This document shows, in pieces, positions 39,513 through 48,182 of a stretch of DNA of 64,000 bases. This DNA comes from JAXLQL01 sp046331625 (lineage in GTDB: Bacteria > Acidobacteriota > Terriglobia > Bryobacterales > Bryobacteraceae), in contig JAXLQL010000038.1 in assembly GCA_046331625.1 (NCBI GenBank), positions 1 to 64,000 of the forward strand, written 5' to 3'. The stretch's first letter is position 1. Each line of letters begins with the position of its first letter. The translations under genes and the position numbers were made by a program. The notes under the pieces are model-generated. The model saw nothing but the letters and a program-made list of their open reading frames with translations. It made no database searches and was not told the origin of the DNA.

Positions 39513-41726
39513 ATGGCGCGCATTCTTCCGCTTTCCCTGATCGCTGTCTTCGCCGTCACCGCCGAAGAGCTCCCCCTCGTCTCGAAGGTCGAATTTCAGC
39601 CGCTCGCCGCGCAAGTGGCCCGCGTGGTCCAAGCGCTCGAAGTGATTGGCGAGCCGCTCCCCGCGGCGGACGCGGCTGCAATCAAGAAGGTCACGGACCA
39701 GCCGAGCGGCGGCGCCAAGGAGATCGAAGCGCTCCAGGCGATCCTCGACAAGCACGTGCTCGTGGGCATCAACATCAACCCCGAGAGCCGCGTCAAAGTG
39801 CAACAAGGGCAAGCTCGCGCGCAACTCGTCGAGCAGGGTTGGCGCGCGTTCCTCGTCAAGGTCCACAACGAAGCGGGCGTCACCGCCGTGCTCGCCGCCG
39901 ACAGTCCGAACGCCGGCCAACTCGCCAACACGTCCGCCGGAGCCGTGGGCCGCCGCTGGCTCGACCTCGCCATGTTCAACAAGCAGCCCATGCGCGTGCA
40001 CCTCTCCGGACTCGAGCTCGAATACCGCATCCTGCAGATCTACTCGAAAGACGCGGGCAAGCGCGAGGGCAAGCTCCTGTTCGACGTGGGGCAGGGCTCG
40101 CAGGACCTCGGCTTCCGCAACGAAGTGGACATTCTCTTCACCGCGCAGGCCGCCGCCAAGGTCAACTTCCGCGTGCTCGACTTCGACGACAAGCCCACCA
40201 CCGCCGGCTTCCTTATTCGCGATGAGAAGGGCCGCGTCTACCCGTCGCAGACCAAGCGCCTCGGCGGCGACTTCTTCTTCCACCCGCAGGTCTATCGCGC
40301 CGATGGCGAAAGCGTTGCGTTGCCTCCGGGCAACTATCGCGTGGAGTACTCGCGCGGGCCGGAATACAAGAAAAAGTTTCAAACATTTCGGGTGGAAAAT
40401 GATAAACCCGTGCAGCTCACGTTCCGGCTCGAGCGCTGGATCGACCCCGCCAAGATGGGTTGGTATTCGGGCGACCATCACATCCACGCCGCCGGATGCG
40501 CGCACTACGAGCGGCCCACCGAAGGCGTCTATCCGGCCGACATGATGCGCCACGTTACCGGCGAAGATCTGAAGATCGGCTCCGTGCTCACGTGGGGTCC
40601 GGGTTGGTATTTCCAGAAGACGTTCTTCGAAGGCAAGGAAAACGCCGCTTCCACAAAGGACCATCGCATCCGCTATGACGTCGAGGTCTCCGGACACCCA
40701 TCGAGCCACACCGGACACCTGATCATGCTGGGCCTCCGCGAGCAGGATTACCCAGGCACGCAGCGCATCGAAGATTGGCCGACGTGGGGGATCCCGATTT
40801 TGCGCTGGGCCAAGGCGCAAGGCGCCGTCACCGGATACGCGCACTCGGGTTGGGGACTCACGCTCAAAGAAGCCAAGACGCTCTCGTATGAAATGCCGCC
40901 GTTCGATGGCATCGGCGCCAACGAGTACGTGGTCAGCGTTACGCACGGGCTCACCGACTTCATCTCCACGGTCGACACGCCGTGGCCGTGGGAGCTGAAC
41001 ATCTGGTATCACACGCTCAATGTGGGCTATCGCGCCCGCATCAGCGGCGAGACCGACTTCCCGTGCATCTACGGCGAAAAGGTGGGGCTCGGGCGCAGCT
41101 ACGTGAAGCAGCAGTCGCTCGACTATGAGGACTGGGTCCGCGGCATTCGCGAAGGGCGCAACTACGTCTCCGATGGCAAGAGCCATCTCATCGGCTTCAA
41201 GGTGAACGATACGGCGATGGGCGCGGGCTCATCGGAACTCGCGCTCGGCGCGCCGGGCACAGTGAAGCTGAGCGCGCAGGTGGCGGCGCTGCTCGATGAG
41301 AAGCCGAATCCGGAGATCCGCAAGCTGCGCGCGGACCAGAAGCCCTACTGGGAACTGGAGCGCGCCCGTATCGGCGATACCAATCGCGTACCGCTCGAAG
41401 TGGTCGTCAACGGCGAAGTTGTCGAGCGTCGCGAGATCGCCGCCGATGGCCAGATCCGCACCGAGTCATTCAACGTGAAGATTGACCGGTCGAGTTGGGT
41501 CGCGCTCCGGATCCTGCCTTCTTCGCACACGAACCCCGTGTGGGTGACCGTGGGCGGCAAACCCGTGCGATCCAAGAAGAGCGCCGAGTGGTGCCTCACG
41601 GCGGTGGATACTTGTTTCAAACAAAAGATCGGTCGAATTCGGCTGCCGGAACAAGGCGACATGAAGAACGCCTACGATCACGCCAAGCGTGAGTATCAGC
41701 GCTTGATCTCGGAGTCTGGCGAGTAG
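39513..41726 (+). CDS. Exported CehA/McbA-family metallohydrolase (PHP-like)
   Basis: A 737-aa secreted protein. Signal peptide about 1-17. After an N-terminal region of about 300 residues with Ig-like strands, the hydrolase core begins at MGWYSGDHHIHAAGCAHYER; the GDHHIH cluster is the metal site of this PHP-like family. Further His residues follow in SSHTGHLIMLGL, GYAHSGWGL and GETDFPCIYGEKVG, and the segment DYEDWVRGIREGRNYVSDGK is typical. Homologues are very common in Bryobacterales and planctomycetes genomes, usually of unknown substrate; CehA and McbA themselves hydrolyse a carbamate and an amide. Its 3' end overlaps the convergent propeller gene by 31 bp. Confidence 0.88.
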   Translation: MARILPLSLIAVFAVTAEELPLVSKVEFQPLAAQVARVVQALEVIGEPLPAADAAAIKKVTDQPSGGAKEIEALQAILDKHVLVGININPESRVKVQQGQARAQLVEQGWRAFLVKVHNEAGVTAVLAADSPNAGQLANTSAGAVGRRWLDLAMFNKQPMRVHLSGLELEYRILQIYSKDAGKREGKLLFDVGQGSQDLGFRNEVDILFTAQAAAKVNFRVLDFDDKPTTAGFLIRDEKGRVYPSQTKRLGGDFFFHPQVYRADGESVALPPGNYRVEYSRGPEYKKKFQTFRVENDKPVQLTFRLERWIDPAKMGWYSGDHHIHAAGCAHYERPTEGVYPADMMRHVTGEDLKIGSVLTWGPGWYFQKTFFEGKENAASTKDHRIRYDVEVSGHPSSHTGHLIMLGLREQDYPGTQRIEDWPTWGIPILRWAKAQGAVTGYAHSGWGLTLKEAKTLSYEMPPFDGIGANEYVVSVTHGLTDFISTVDTPWPWELNIWYHTLNVGYRARISGETDFPCIYGEKVGLGRSYVKQQSLDYEDWVRGIREGRNYVSDGKSHLIGFKVNDTAMGAGSSELALGAPGTVKLSAQVAALLDEKPNPEIRKLRADQKPYWELERARIGDTNRVPLEVVVNGEVVERREIAADGQIRTESFNVKIDRSSWVALRILPSSHTNPVWVTVGGKPVRSKKSAEWCLTAVDTCFKQKIGRIRLPEQGDMKNAYDHAKREYQRLISESGE

Positions 41727-42721
41727 CTCAGCTCCGCATAGCCGATCGCACCATGGATGTTCTCGGCGGGATGGGCCACGTCGCCGCCCCCGTACCACAT
41801 CCGCAGTGCCCCTCCGGAACCTGGCAGCAGCGCCGGGTCGCACACCACCTTCGCGTTCCACGCTTCGCCGCCGGTGAAGAGTGGCGCCGTGCGATAGCGC
41901 TGCCACTGGACCCCATCCTTTGACCACGCCAACCCGATTCGGCGATACTCGCGCCGGTCGCGGCCCGTGTAGAGCATCCACCACCTTCCATGCGAGGTCC
42001 AGACGGCCGGCTCACCGAGTCCGTTCTCGTCGAAATCGCTTTCGGCGCCGAGCTCGAGGATCGGGTTCGAGCGTAGCTTCTCCCACGTCACGCCGTCCGC
42101 CGATCGAGCGATGCCCAACCGCTGCTGATGCGCGCGATCCTGGCCCAGGTAGAACAAGTAGAAGCGCCCATCGCGCCGGATCACATACGGGTCGGCCACG
42201 CCGCGCTCATCCCACGAGCCACGCGGACCCAGCCGCAGCACGGGGGCCTGCTCCTTCCGCCACGCTCGCCCATCGTTCGATCGCGCCACGCCGATTCGCG
42301 GCGGATCCCCAGCCTGATACCAGTAGACAATCGACCCATCCACTACCATCGCCGATCCGTTGGCCGCGATGTAGTTGCCCTCCCAAGTCGCCCCGTCTGG
42401 CGAAATCACGCGGCCGGCCTTTCGCCAAGTGACCCCGTCGGGCGACTCGGCCACTCCGGTGTGCCAGGTCTTCCCGTCATAGCCGGAATAGAGATTGACC
42501 AGCTTGCCACCGAACTCGACCACTGAAGGATTCAGGGCATCGATCGAATCCCACTCGCCCGCCGCACCGCGCTCGAGAACCGCTCCCGTTCGTGCGCGCC
42601 ATTGGAACGCGGGCTCTGCGGCGGCCGAACCTTCCGGAGCCGGAAGCGCGAAATCGGCATACCGGCCGCACCCACACAGCAGCGCCAACACAGGCAGGAA
42701 CAGCGCTGCTCGAAGGCTCAC
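41696..42721 (-). CDS. Lipoprotein with five-bladed beta-propeller (GH43/GH32-like)
   Basis: A 341-aa lipoprotein. The signal ends in ALLCGC, giving Cys18 for lipidation. The body carries repeated propeller blades: NPSVVEFGGKLVNLYSGYDG, WYQAGDPPRIGVARSNDGRA, DPYVIRRDGRFYLFYLGQDR, EPAVWTSHGRWWMLYTGRDR. These D-P-x-V and L-Y-x-G patterns are those of GH43/GH32/GH130-like glycoside hydrolases, with Asp in VADPYV a candidate catalytic residue. Substrate unknown. The start overlaps the stop of the histidine-kinase gene by 4 bp (ATGA), so the two are co-transcribed. Confidence 0.82.
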   Translation of the reverse strand: MSLRAALFLPVLALLCGCGRYADFALPAPEGSAAAEPAFQWRARTGAVLERGAAGEWDSIDALNPSVVEFGGKLVNLYSGYDGKTWHTGVAESPDGVTWRKAGRVISPDGATWEGNYIAANGSAMVVDGSIVYWYQAGDPPRIGVARSNDGRAWRKEQAPVLRLGPRGSWDERGVADPYVIRRDGRFYLFYLGQDRAHQQRLGIARSADGVTWEKLRSNPILELGAESDFDENGLGEPAVWTSHGRWWMLYTGRDRREYRRIGLAWSKDGVQWQRYRTAPLFTGGEAWNAKVVCDPALLPGSGGALRMWYGGGDVAHPAENIHGAIGYAELSYSPDSEIKR

Positions 42722-43872
42722 CGCGGAACTCGAACCTCGAGGCGGCTTCCCTTGCCCGGTCCGGTATCGAGCGTCAAGCTGCCGTTCAAATGACGCACGC
42801 GCCTACGGATGCTCGCCGGACCCTTGCCGAGCGCATCCAAATCATCGAGCGTGAACGTGCCAGCGAAGGGAAACCCTTGCCCGTTGTCTTCCATCACGAT
42901 CTCGAGCGCGCCCTTGGCGCCGTCGTTGAGGTCTTGCAAGCGTAGTCCGATCTCGCTCGCCTTGGCGTGCTTGTGGATGTTGTGCAGACCTTCGCGCACC
43001 ACTTGTAGGATCTCGGTCGCGTCGCGCGGATCGAGCCGCTCGAGGTCGGCCGTGCCGGAGAACCTCACCTGAATGTCTGCTTCCTTTTGGAACGCTTCCA
43101 CGAACCGGTTCAACGCCACCGCGAGATCGAGCGTCTCGTTCTCTTCTTGGCGAATGGCGCGTACGAACTCGCGCACGTCGTCAATCTGCTTCTTCCACAA
43201 CGCTTGCAATTCGCCGAGTTCTTCCATGCCGGCGTCATGATCTTTGGCGAGCTTGCGCCGCACCACTTCGAGGCGCATCTGCAGACTCACGAAGCTCTGC
43301 AGCGGACCATCGTGGAAATCGTTGGCCAGCCGCTCGCGCTCGGCATCGCGAGCTCCAAGAGCCTCGGCGCGATAGAGCACGCCCTGCCGCGAAAGCTTGA
43401 AGAGCCGGCTTTCGTATTGATGCTTCATCGCTCCCGCAGCGGCGCCGAGCAATCCGCACAACGCGGAGGCGGTGGTGAGAATGCGGCTCGCTTCGACAGG
43501 CTGCACCCACGAAAATCCCAGGCAGCAGATCGCGGCCGAGGCGGCTACTTCGAGCCAGCCGTGGAACAGCACGGCCTGCGCAAGTACGAACACCAGCCAG
43601 ATCGCGGCCACGCCCCAACCCAGGCCGAGCCCGAAGAATCCAGACATCGCGGCGAGCATCGCGGCATCGATCGCCAACAACACGAAGCCGAGCGTCGGAC
43701 GCTGCAAGGATCGCCATGTCAGCACCAGCACTGCCCACAGCAGGTACACCACAGCAACGATGCGCGCCGGCATTTCGGCGGATAGGATCACGGCTGCGGC
43801 GGCCACGGCCACCCGGATCGCGAACAACGCACGTCTCCAGGTGATCGGAATCAAAAAGTATTGGGAGGACAA
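42718..43872 (-). CDS. Sensor histidine kinase, NarX/DesK type (HisKA_3)
   Basis: A 384-aa integral-membrane kinase. Residues about 15-150 carry five or six membrane helices (IRVAVAAAAVILSAEMPARI, LGWGVAAIWLVFVLAQAVLF). The dimerisation/phosphorylation helix is RERLANDFHDGPLQSFVSLQ, with phospho-acceptor His in FHDGP. The ATPase domain has REGLHNIHKHAKASEIGL (N-box) and VMEDNGQGFPFAG (G-box). This class normally pairs with a LuxR/NarL-type response regulator, but none is adjacent; instead the next gene is a lipoprotein glycosidase-like protein, translationally coupled. What signal the membrane region senses is unknown. Confidence 0.92.
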   Translation of the reverse strand: MSSQYFLIPITWRRALFAIRVAVAAAAVILSAEMPARIVAVVYLLWAVLVLTWRSLQRPTLGFVLLAIDAAMLAAMSGFFGLGLGWGVAAIWLVFVLAQAVLFHGWLEVAASAAICCLGFSWVQPVEASRILTTASALCGLLGAAAGAMKHQYESRLFKLSRQGVLYRAEALGARDAERERLANDFHDGPLQSFVSLQMRLEVVRRKLAKDHDAGMEELGELQALWKKQIDDVREFVRAIRQEENETLDLAVALNRFVEAFQKEADIQVRFSGTADLERLDPRDATEILQVVREGLHNIHKHAKASEIGLRLQDLNDGAKGALEIVMEDNGQGFPFAGTFTLDDLDALGKGPASIRRRVRHLNGSLTLDTGPGKGSRLEVRVPR

Positions 43873-43892
43873 GTCAGTCCGGCCGCCACTCC

Positions 43893-44429
43893 TCAGCGGC
43901 GGTAAAGATATAGTGTATGCGAACGGCCCTCGCCGTCGTCATCGATGCTTTCGACCTTCTCCGGAGTCCAGCCAGCCACCTCGAAATCGTGCGCCACCAC
44001 GCGGGTTCCCTTCTTGAGTTGCTTTTCGAGGATCGGCTTCATTTTCTCGTTCGACGCCGGCAGCAGGTACACGGTGATCAGGTTCGCCGCCGAGTAGTCC
44101 TGCTTCAGCACGTCGCCGTGGACGATGTTGGCCAGCCGCTGCAATCCCTTCTTGGTGATGCGGTCTGAACTTTGTTTGAAGAGGTCGGTATCGAGTTCCA
44201 CGCCGGTGGATTTCGCTTTGAATTTGTCGGCGGCCATGATCACGATGCGGCCGTCTCCGCTGCCCAGGTCGAACATGCGCTCGCCCGCTTTCAGTTCGCC
44301 GAGCCGCAGCATTTTCTCCACAACCGATTCGGGTGTCGGATAGTAGGGAGCGAGCTTCTCGTCTTTGGTGGCGGCCTGCTGAGCGAACAGAACCGGGAGA
44401 AATGACACGAACAGCGCGAAACGTTTCAT
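43893..44429 (-). CDS. Exported class I SAM-dependent methyltransferase-like protein
   Basis: A 178-aa protein with a genuine-looking signal peptide (MKRFALFVSFLPVLFAQQAA) followed by a methyltransferase core: YYPTPESVVEKMLRLGELKA, motif I RMFDLGSGDGRIVIMAADKF, the acidic residue in STGVELDTDL, HGDVLKQDYSAANLITVYLL, and TRVVAHDFEVAGWTPEKVES. This subfamily, related to proteins annotated as 50S-L11-like or lysine methyltransferases, recurs with signal peptides in acidobacteria. SAM is not expected in the periplasm, so either it is retained at the membrane or it uses another ligand. GATGAGG near the start serves as ribosome site. Confidence 0.85.
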   Translation of the reverse strand: MKRFALFVSFLPVLFAQQAATKDEKLAPYYPTPESVVEKMLRLGELKAGERMFDLGSGDGRIVIMAADKFKAKSTGVELDTDLFKQSSDRITKKGLQRLANIVHGDVLKQDYSAANLITVYLLPASNEKMKPILEKQLKKGTRVVAHDFEVAGWTPEKVESIDDDGEGRSHTLYLYRR

Positions 44430-44472
44430 GATCGTGACCTCATCGCCAGTCTAGCAGTCCATTTCGCGGGCA

Positions 44473-45258
44473 CTACGTTGCGGTCCAACCTCCATCCACT
44501 GGGATGTTCTGACCGGTAACGTAGCGCGACCCCTCGGAAGCCAGGAACACGATCGGGCCTTTGATGTCGTCATCATCGGCCATCCGGCGCAGCAAGGTCC
44601 GGCGCTTGTAGGCTTGGAGAAACGGTTCCGGCATGGCCTCGGTTTGGAAGCCACCCGGCGACAGGGAGTTGACGCGGATGTTCCAGGGAGCGAGATAGCT
44701 GGCCAGGTAGCGCGTCATGTTGATCATGCCGCCTTTCGAGAACGCGTAGTCCACCGGATTGTACATCTTCGTGCCTTCGTAGATGGAGAAGTCCGGACCC
44801 ACCATTCCGTAGATCGACGCGATGTTGATGATCGAGCCCGAGCGCATCGCTTGCATGGGTTCGGAGAAGATCTTACACGCGAGGAAGAACCCGGTGGAAT
44901 TGACGCGCATCGTCTCTTCCCACGTGGCCGCAGTTGCGGTGCCGAGGTCGCCGCCAGAGCGAGCCACCGAGTTGTTCACGAGCACATCGAGCCGGCCGCT
45001 CTCGGCCACGATGCGGTCGCGAAAGAAGCGGACGTCGGGTTCCGAGGCGAGATCGCAACCGCCGCCGATCACGGACAAGCCTTCGCGGGAAAGCTCGGCC
45101 GCGAAGGCTTCGCACTTCTTGGCGTCGCGGGAGGCCGTGTACACGGTGGCTCCGGCTTCGGCCAACGCGCGAACGATGTGACGCCCATAAATTCCTGCGC
45201 CGCCGGTGACCAGGGCGATCTTGCCATCGAGCCGAAACAAACTCATCGTATGCGTCAT
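44473..45258 (-). CDS. Short-chain dehydrogenase/reductase
   Basis: A 261-aa NAD(P)-dependent oxidoreductase. IALVTGGAGIYGRHIVRALA is the TGxxxGxG motif, LDVLVNNSVARSGGD corresponds to NNAG, SIINIASIYGMVGPD holds the catalytic Ser, and DYAFSKGGMINMTRYLASYL gives the YxxxK. The C-terminus RYVTGQNIPVDGGW is standard for classical SDRs. The substrate is unknown; the relatives are gluconate-5-dehydrogenase-like or sugar dehydrogenases. I set the start at ATG 45258 because it overlaps the sialidase-like stop as ATGA; ATG 45246 or 45270 are alternatives. With the sialidase-like protein upstream this suggests sugar-acid catabolism. Confidence 0.9.
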   Translation of the reverse strand: MTHTMSLFRLDGKIALVTGGAGIYGRHIVRALAEAGATVYTASRDAKKCEAFAAELSREGLSVIGGGCDLASEPDVRFFRDRIVAESGRLDVLVNNSVARSGGDLGTATAATWEETMRVNSTGFFLACKIFSEPMQAMRSGSIINIASIYGMVGPDFSIYEGTKMYNPVDYAFSKGGMINMTRYLASYLAPWNIRVNSLSPGGFQTEAMPEPFLQAYKRRTLLRRMADDDDIKGPIVFLASEGSRYVTGQNIPVDGGWTAT

Positions 45259-46343
45259 TCGATTATCCATTCCGGGCGGAATCGCGCCCAACGAATATCG
45301 CGGCCACCCTCGGGCAATTGCTGTTGCCACACAGCCACGAGCGTCCCGTCTTCGAGTTCGGTGATTCCGGGATAAGAAACCTGGTAGCCATCGCCGGGGG
45401 CCAGGATGCGCGGGCGCGAGAAGGTCTTGCCTCCATCGCGCGACATGGCCACGCCAAGGGGAAAACGATGGGTCGGGGAATTGTTCCAAACAGCAACGAT
45501 CTCGTTTGTTCCGCGCCTCAGCCGCCACAATGCGGTGGGCGTGTTGCTGCCGGGGAGCGCGCTCGGTTGCGGGTCCGACCATGTGACGCCGCCGTCGCGA
45601 CTGCGGGATTCCCAATGTCGCGATCCGCCCGAGCGCAGGATCATCAGCACCGAGGCATCGGCCAACTGCACGATGGAAGGCTCGCATAGGCCGTTCGTGG
45701 CTCCGGGCCGGACCTTTTCCATGAACGCGTGGATGTCGCCATGCAAGGTCCACTGGAAGCCGTCTTTCGAGAGCAACACGCCGCTCGAGAGATTCATCTC
45801 GCCCTCGGTGCGCGCGGCCATGCCACGCTCGGGCCACAGGTCCCACGAGATGCCCATCATGTAGGTGCCGTCGGCGAGCTTGATCGCGTTGTGCTGTTTG
45901 CCAGGTGTGTATTGGCGCGGGATGAAGATCTCGCGCGCCTCTGACCATGTGGCGCCGTTGTCTTTGCTGTGGACGGCATAGGTCCAGCTCTTGTCGATTT
46001 TGTTGGGGATGTTGGCCGTGGTGCAGTAGACCCACACGCGCGAGCCGTCGACCAGCATGTTCGCATCGCCGTCGTCTTTGTCGCGATGGTCGATCAGCGT
46101 TTTCGGCTCGGACCAGGTTCGCGCGCCGTCAGCCGAGAACGCGCCCACGACACGAGCGTCGTGGCTGCCTTTCGCCTGGACGCGCCAGACGGCAAGCAAA
46201 CGTCCGTCGCCGAGCCGCGACACCTGCGGTATCGCGTTCGAGAAGAAGGCGGCACCGTCAGATCGCTTGACGGCGCCGGTTTCGAGATCTGCGGCGGCCA
46301 TGAGCGACACGCTTGCGGCCGCGAGCACGAGGAGGAGATTCAT
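45255..46343 (-). CDS. Secreted sialidase-like six-bladed propeller (GH33/exo-sialidase fold)
   Basis: A 362-aa exported protein, signal peptide about 1-18 (AAASVSLMAAA). At least four Asp-box motifs mark propeller blades: SADGARTWSEP, SKDNGATWSEA, SRDGGVTWSDP, SRDGGKTFSRP. The first blade has a RIP-like Arg region, here FSNAIPQVSRLGDGRLLAVW. Such proteins in Bryobacterales are annotated as exo-alpha-sialidase or BNR-repeat hydrolases; true sialidase activity needs an Arg triad and a Tyr/Glu pair that I cannot confirm. The gene is coupled to the downstream SDR by ATGA. Confidence 0.87.
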   Translation of the reverse strand: MNLLLVLAAASVSLMAAADLETGAVKRSDGAAFFSNAIPQVSRLGDGRLLAVWRVQAKGSHDARVVGAFSADGARTWSEPKTLIDHRDKDDGDANMLVDGSRVWVYCTTANIPNKIDKSWTYAVHSKDNGATWSEAREIFIPRQYTPGKQHNAIKLADGTYMMGISWDLWPERGMAARTEGEMNLSSGVLLSKDGFQWTLHGDIHAFMEKVRPGATNGLCEPSIVQLADASVLMILRSGGSRHWESRSRDGGVTWSDPQPSALPGSNTPTALWRLRRGTNEIVAVWNNSPTHRFPLGVAMSRDGGKTFSRPRILAPGDGYQVSYPGITELEDGTLVAVWQQQLPEGGRDIRWARFRPEWIIE

Positions 46344-46350
46344 CAGTGAG

Positions 46351-46670
46351 CTATTGGATCACAGAATCAACCCCGGGCGGCGAAGCGGGCAGCCCAGGGA
46401 AGAAGGCAAGCCCGGTTCGGCGTTTTACTTCGGCGATCGGGCACGCGAAGCGGGCGAGTGGTTCGCGAGGATTGTAGTCGTTCGTAAGAATGGCGGCGAA
46501 AGCAGGCAGCGTCGATGCACGGCTGACGAGAACCACCTTGAAAGGCTGACAAGGCACGGCGACTGGATGGATCCCGATGCGCGCATCGTCCCGCGGAAGA
46601 CGGGTCCGGTGAAGACGAGGACGAAGTCCGCACCGGATGCCATCTGGCGGATGGTGCTTTCGGGCACGCG
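46351..46670 (-). pseudogene. Remnant of a DNA/RNA non-specific endonuclease (NucA/EndoG family)
   Basis: The C-terminal third of an EndoG-type nuclease is readable across two frames. One frame gives ESTIRQMASGADFVLVFTGP then VFRGTMRASGS, matching the family's 'VxVVTGPxF' strand. After a shift near 46575 the next gives IHPVAVPCQPFKVVLVSRAS, then TNDYNPREPLARFACPIAEV and KRRTGLAFFPGLP, the diagnostic 'V.E.RTGLDFFP.LP' end. The DRGH active-site domain is absent and the DNA upstream has no family sequence. It ends 8 bp before the sialidase-like start codon. It explains most of the otherwise empty 46344-46819 interval; the remainder is A/T-rich near 46690-46715 with no clear promoter. Confidence 0.75.
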
Positions 46671-46819
46671 CCACTATCGAGGTGTTTGGAACATTTTTTA
46701 GTAAAGTGTTTGACATATTTGGCGGCGATTCGCGCCCGCCATGGCCGCGCGGATGGCGAGTTTCTGGCTTGGTGGCGGCGGGGAGTGATTTCGTGCGTAG
46801 GATGGAAGATGGCGAGGAC

Positions 46820-48121
46820 ATGCGGGTCATCTTCTTGTTCGTGGTCGCGATGGCGTTCGGGCAACGGTTCCCGATGCGACAGGCTGGCTCCATTCGTCAC
46901 CCCGGAGACCCTGCCGAGATTGATCTCGGTATCGCCAAAGTCCGTGGTGCCTCGGATGCGAGTGTCCGGATCGGAGGCAAAGACAAGCACGGCGCGCCGT
47001 GGAGCGTATCGTTCGACGCGGTCAACGGTGCGGGGCAGACCGAGATTTGGATCGCTGATTTCGACGCGGATGGGCAAAAGGACCTGCTTGTCGGGCGGAC
47101 ATTCTCGGGAGTGGGTTGGTGTGTGAATTGGACGGACATCCTGCTGCTTCTCTTCGATGGGCATGGCCGGCCAGTGCCCTGGTCCGCATCCACTTCTCGC
47201 GACTTCCAAGAGGCGGCTGACTCTCGACCACTGATCGTGAAGGACGCGAATCGAAATGGGCGCGCCGAGTTTGTGCTGACCGATTGCCACCGCGGCAACA
47301 ATGGCGAAATCCGGCGGCAAGTCGAGGCCTTCGAAGCGAGCGTGGATAAGCTGCTTCAGCCCCAGACGGCGCCTGCATCGGAGATCGTGGAGCAACTGAT
47401 CGCCACGGATCAGGGAGGGTGGCAAATCCTGCTCTCGAACCGGCAGTCTCTCGAGTGGACCGATCAGTTGATCGTCGACGGTCCGGAGGGCCGCGAGATC
47501 ATCATTGACCAAAGCCCCGCGCCGATCACCCGCGTGATGCGTTACGGGTATCGCGTCCAAATGTCGCGAGGGTGGCTGTGGGCCGATGCGTACCAGCCAC
47601 CGGCGCCGGCGAAAGTGCAAGCGGAATTGGTTGTATCGAGTTCCAAGCGGCAGCCCGCAAGCTTCCTCGAGGGCAACGACGGTTGCTTCGATATCCACTA
47701 TCCGGGCGACAACAACCCCATGACCATTCGCACCTGCCCTGGTCACGGCATCCGCGCCCTCACCCGCGGAGGAAGAGCCGAAGAGTATCTTCCCGATCGC
47801 TTCAGCCTTCGCGTTTCGAATTCGGCCATGGGCGTCACGCACACCTTCGACACGAAGTACGAACGCCCACCCGGCGCAACTACTCTAATGGCGGTGGCGG
47901 GTGCTAGCCGCGGGGATCTCACCCAGTGGATCCAGCCCCGCGGCGGGCGGCTGTTCGCACTCCATGCGGGCGATGGATCGCTGATGGCAGCGCAGGTGCA
48001 AGTGCCGGTGGACGGTGATCTCCTCGCTTCCGATCGCTCGCTGGCGTTTGTGACTTGGTTGCGCGGGATGCCCGCGCAGGTCGTCGAAGTCCGCGGGCGG
48101 ATCCGCTGGATCCGCAAATAG
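46820..48121 (+). CDS. Secreted protein of unknown function with an FG-GAP-like segment
   Basis: A 433-aa protein from ATG 46820 (MRVIFLFVVAMAFGQRF), chosen because it opens a signal peptide and has GGCGAGG just upstream; the frame extends to 46637 without coding character. IWIADFDADGQKDLLVGRTF is an FG-GAP/VCBS-like calcium-binding repeat, and IVKDANRNGRAEFVLTDCHR looks like a second. The rest is beta-rich, with LEGNDGCFDIHYPGDNNPMT and a C-terminal strand pair. I do not recognise the family; homologues may be integrin-like or VCBS propeller proteins. It stands alone between the nuclease relic and the vWA protein. Confidence 0.7.
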   Translation: MRVIFLFVVAMAFGQRFPMRQAGSIRHPGDPAEIDLGIAKVRGASDASVRIGGKDKHGAPWSVSFDAVNGAGQTEIWIADFDADGQKDLLVGRTFSGVGWCVNWTDILLLLFDGHGRPVPWSASTSRDFQEAADSRPLIVKDANRNGRAEFVLTDCHRGNNGEIRRQVEAFEASVDKLLQPQTAPASEIVEQLIATDQGGWQILLSNRQSLEWTDQLIVDGPEGREIIIDQSPAPITRVMRYGYRVQMSRGWLWADAYQPPAPAKVQAELVVSSSKRQPASFLEGNDGCFDIHYPGDNNPMTIRTCPGHGIRALTRGGRAEEYLPDRFSLRVSNSAMGVTHTFDTKYERPPGATTLMAVAGASRGDLTQWIQPRGGRLFALHAGDGSLMAAQVQVPVDGDLLASDRSLAFVTWLRGMPAQVVEVRGRIRWIRK

Positions 48122-48182
48122 CCGCTTCGCGCCGGGAACCGGGAGCCCGCGTGCGGTGTCTATTTCATCGAACCAACCAGTC

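Noticed and set aside
37587..41186. Long minus-strand frames opposite the TPR-GT9 and CehA/McbA genes
   Set aside because: Both plus-strand frames have clear families; the minus frames have no recognisable motif.
46702..46737. Promoter at TTGACA (46709) before the 46820 gene
   Set aside because: The position 17 bp downstream is CGCCCG, not a -10; the site lies near the nuclease relic.
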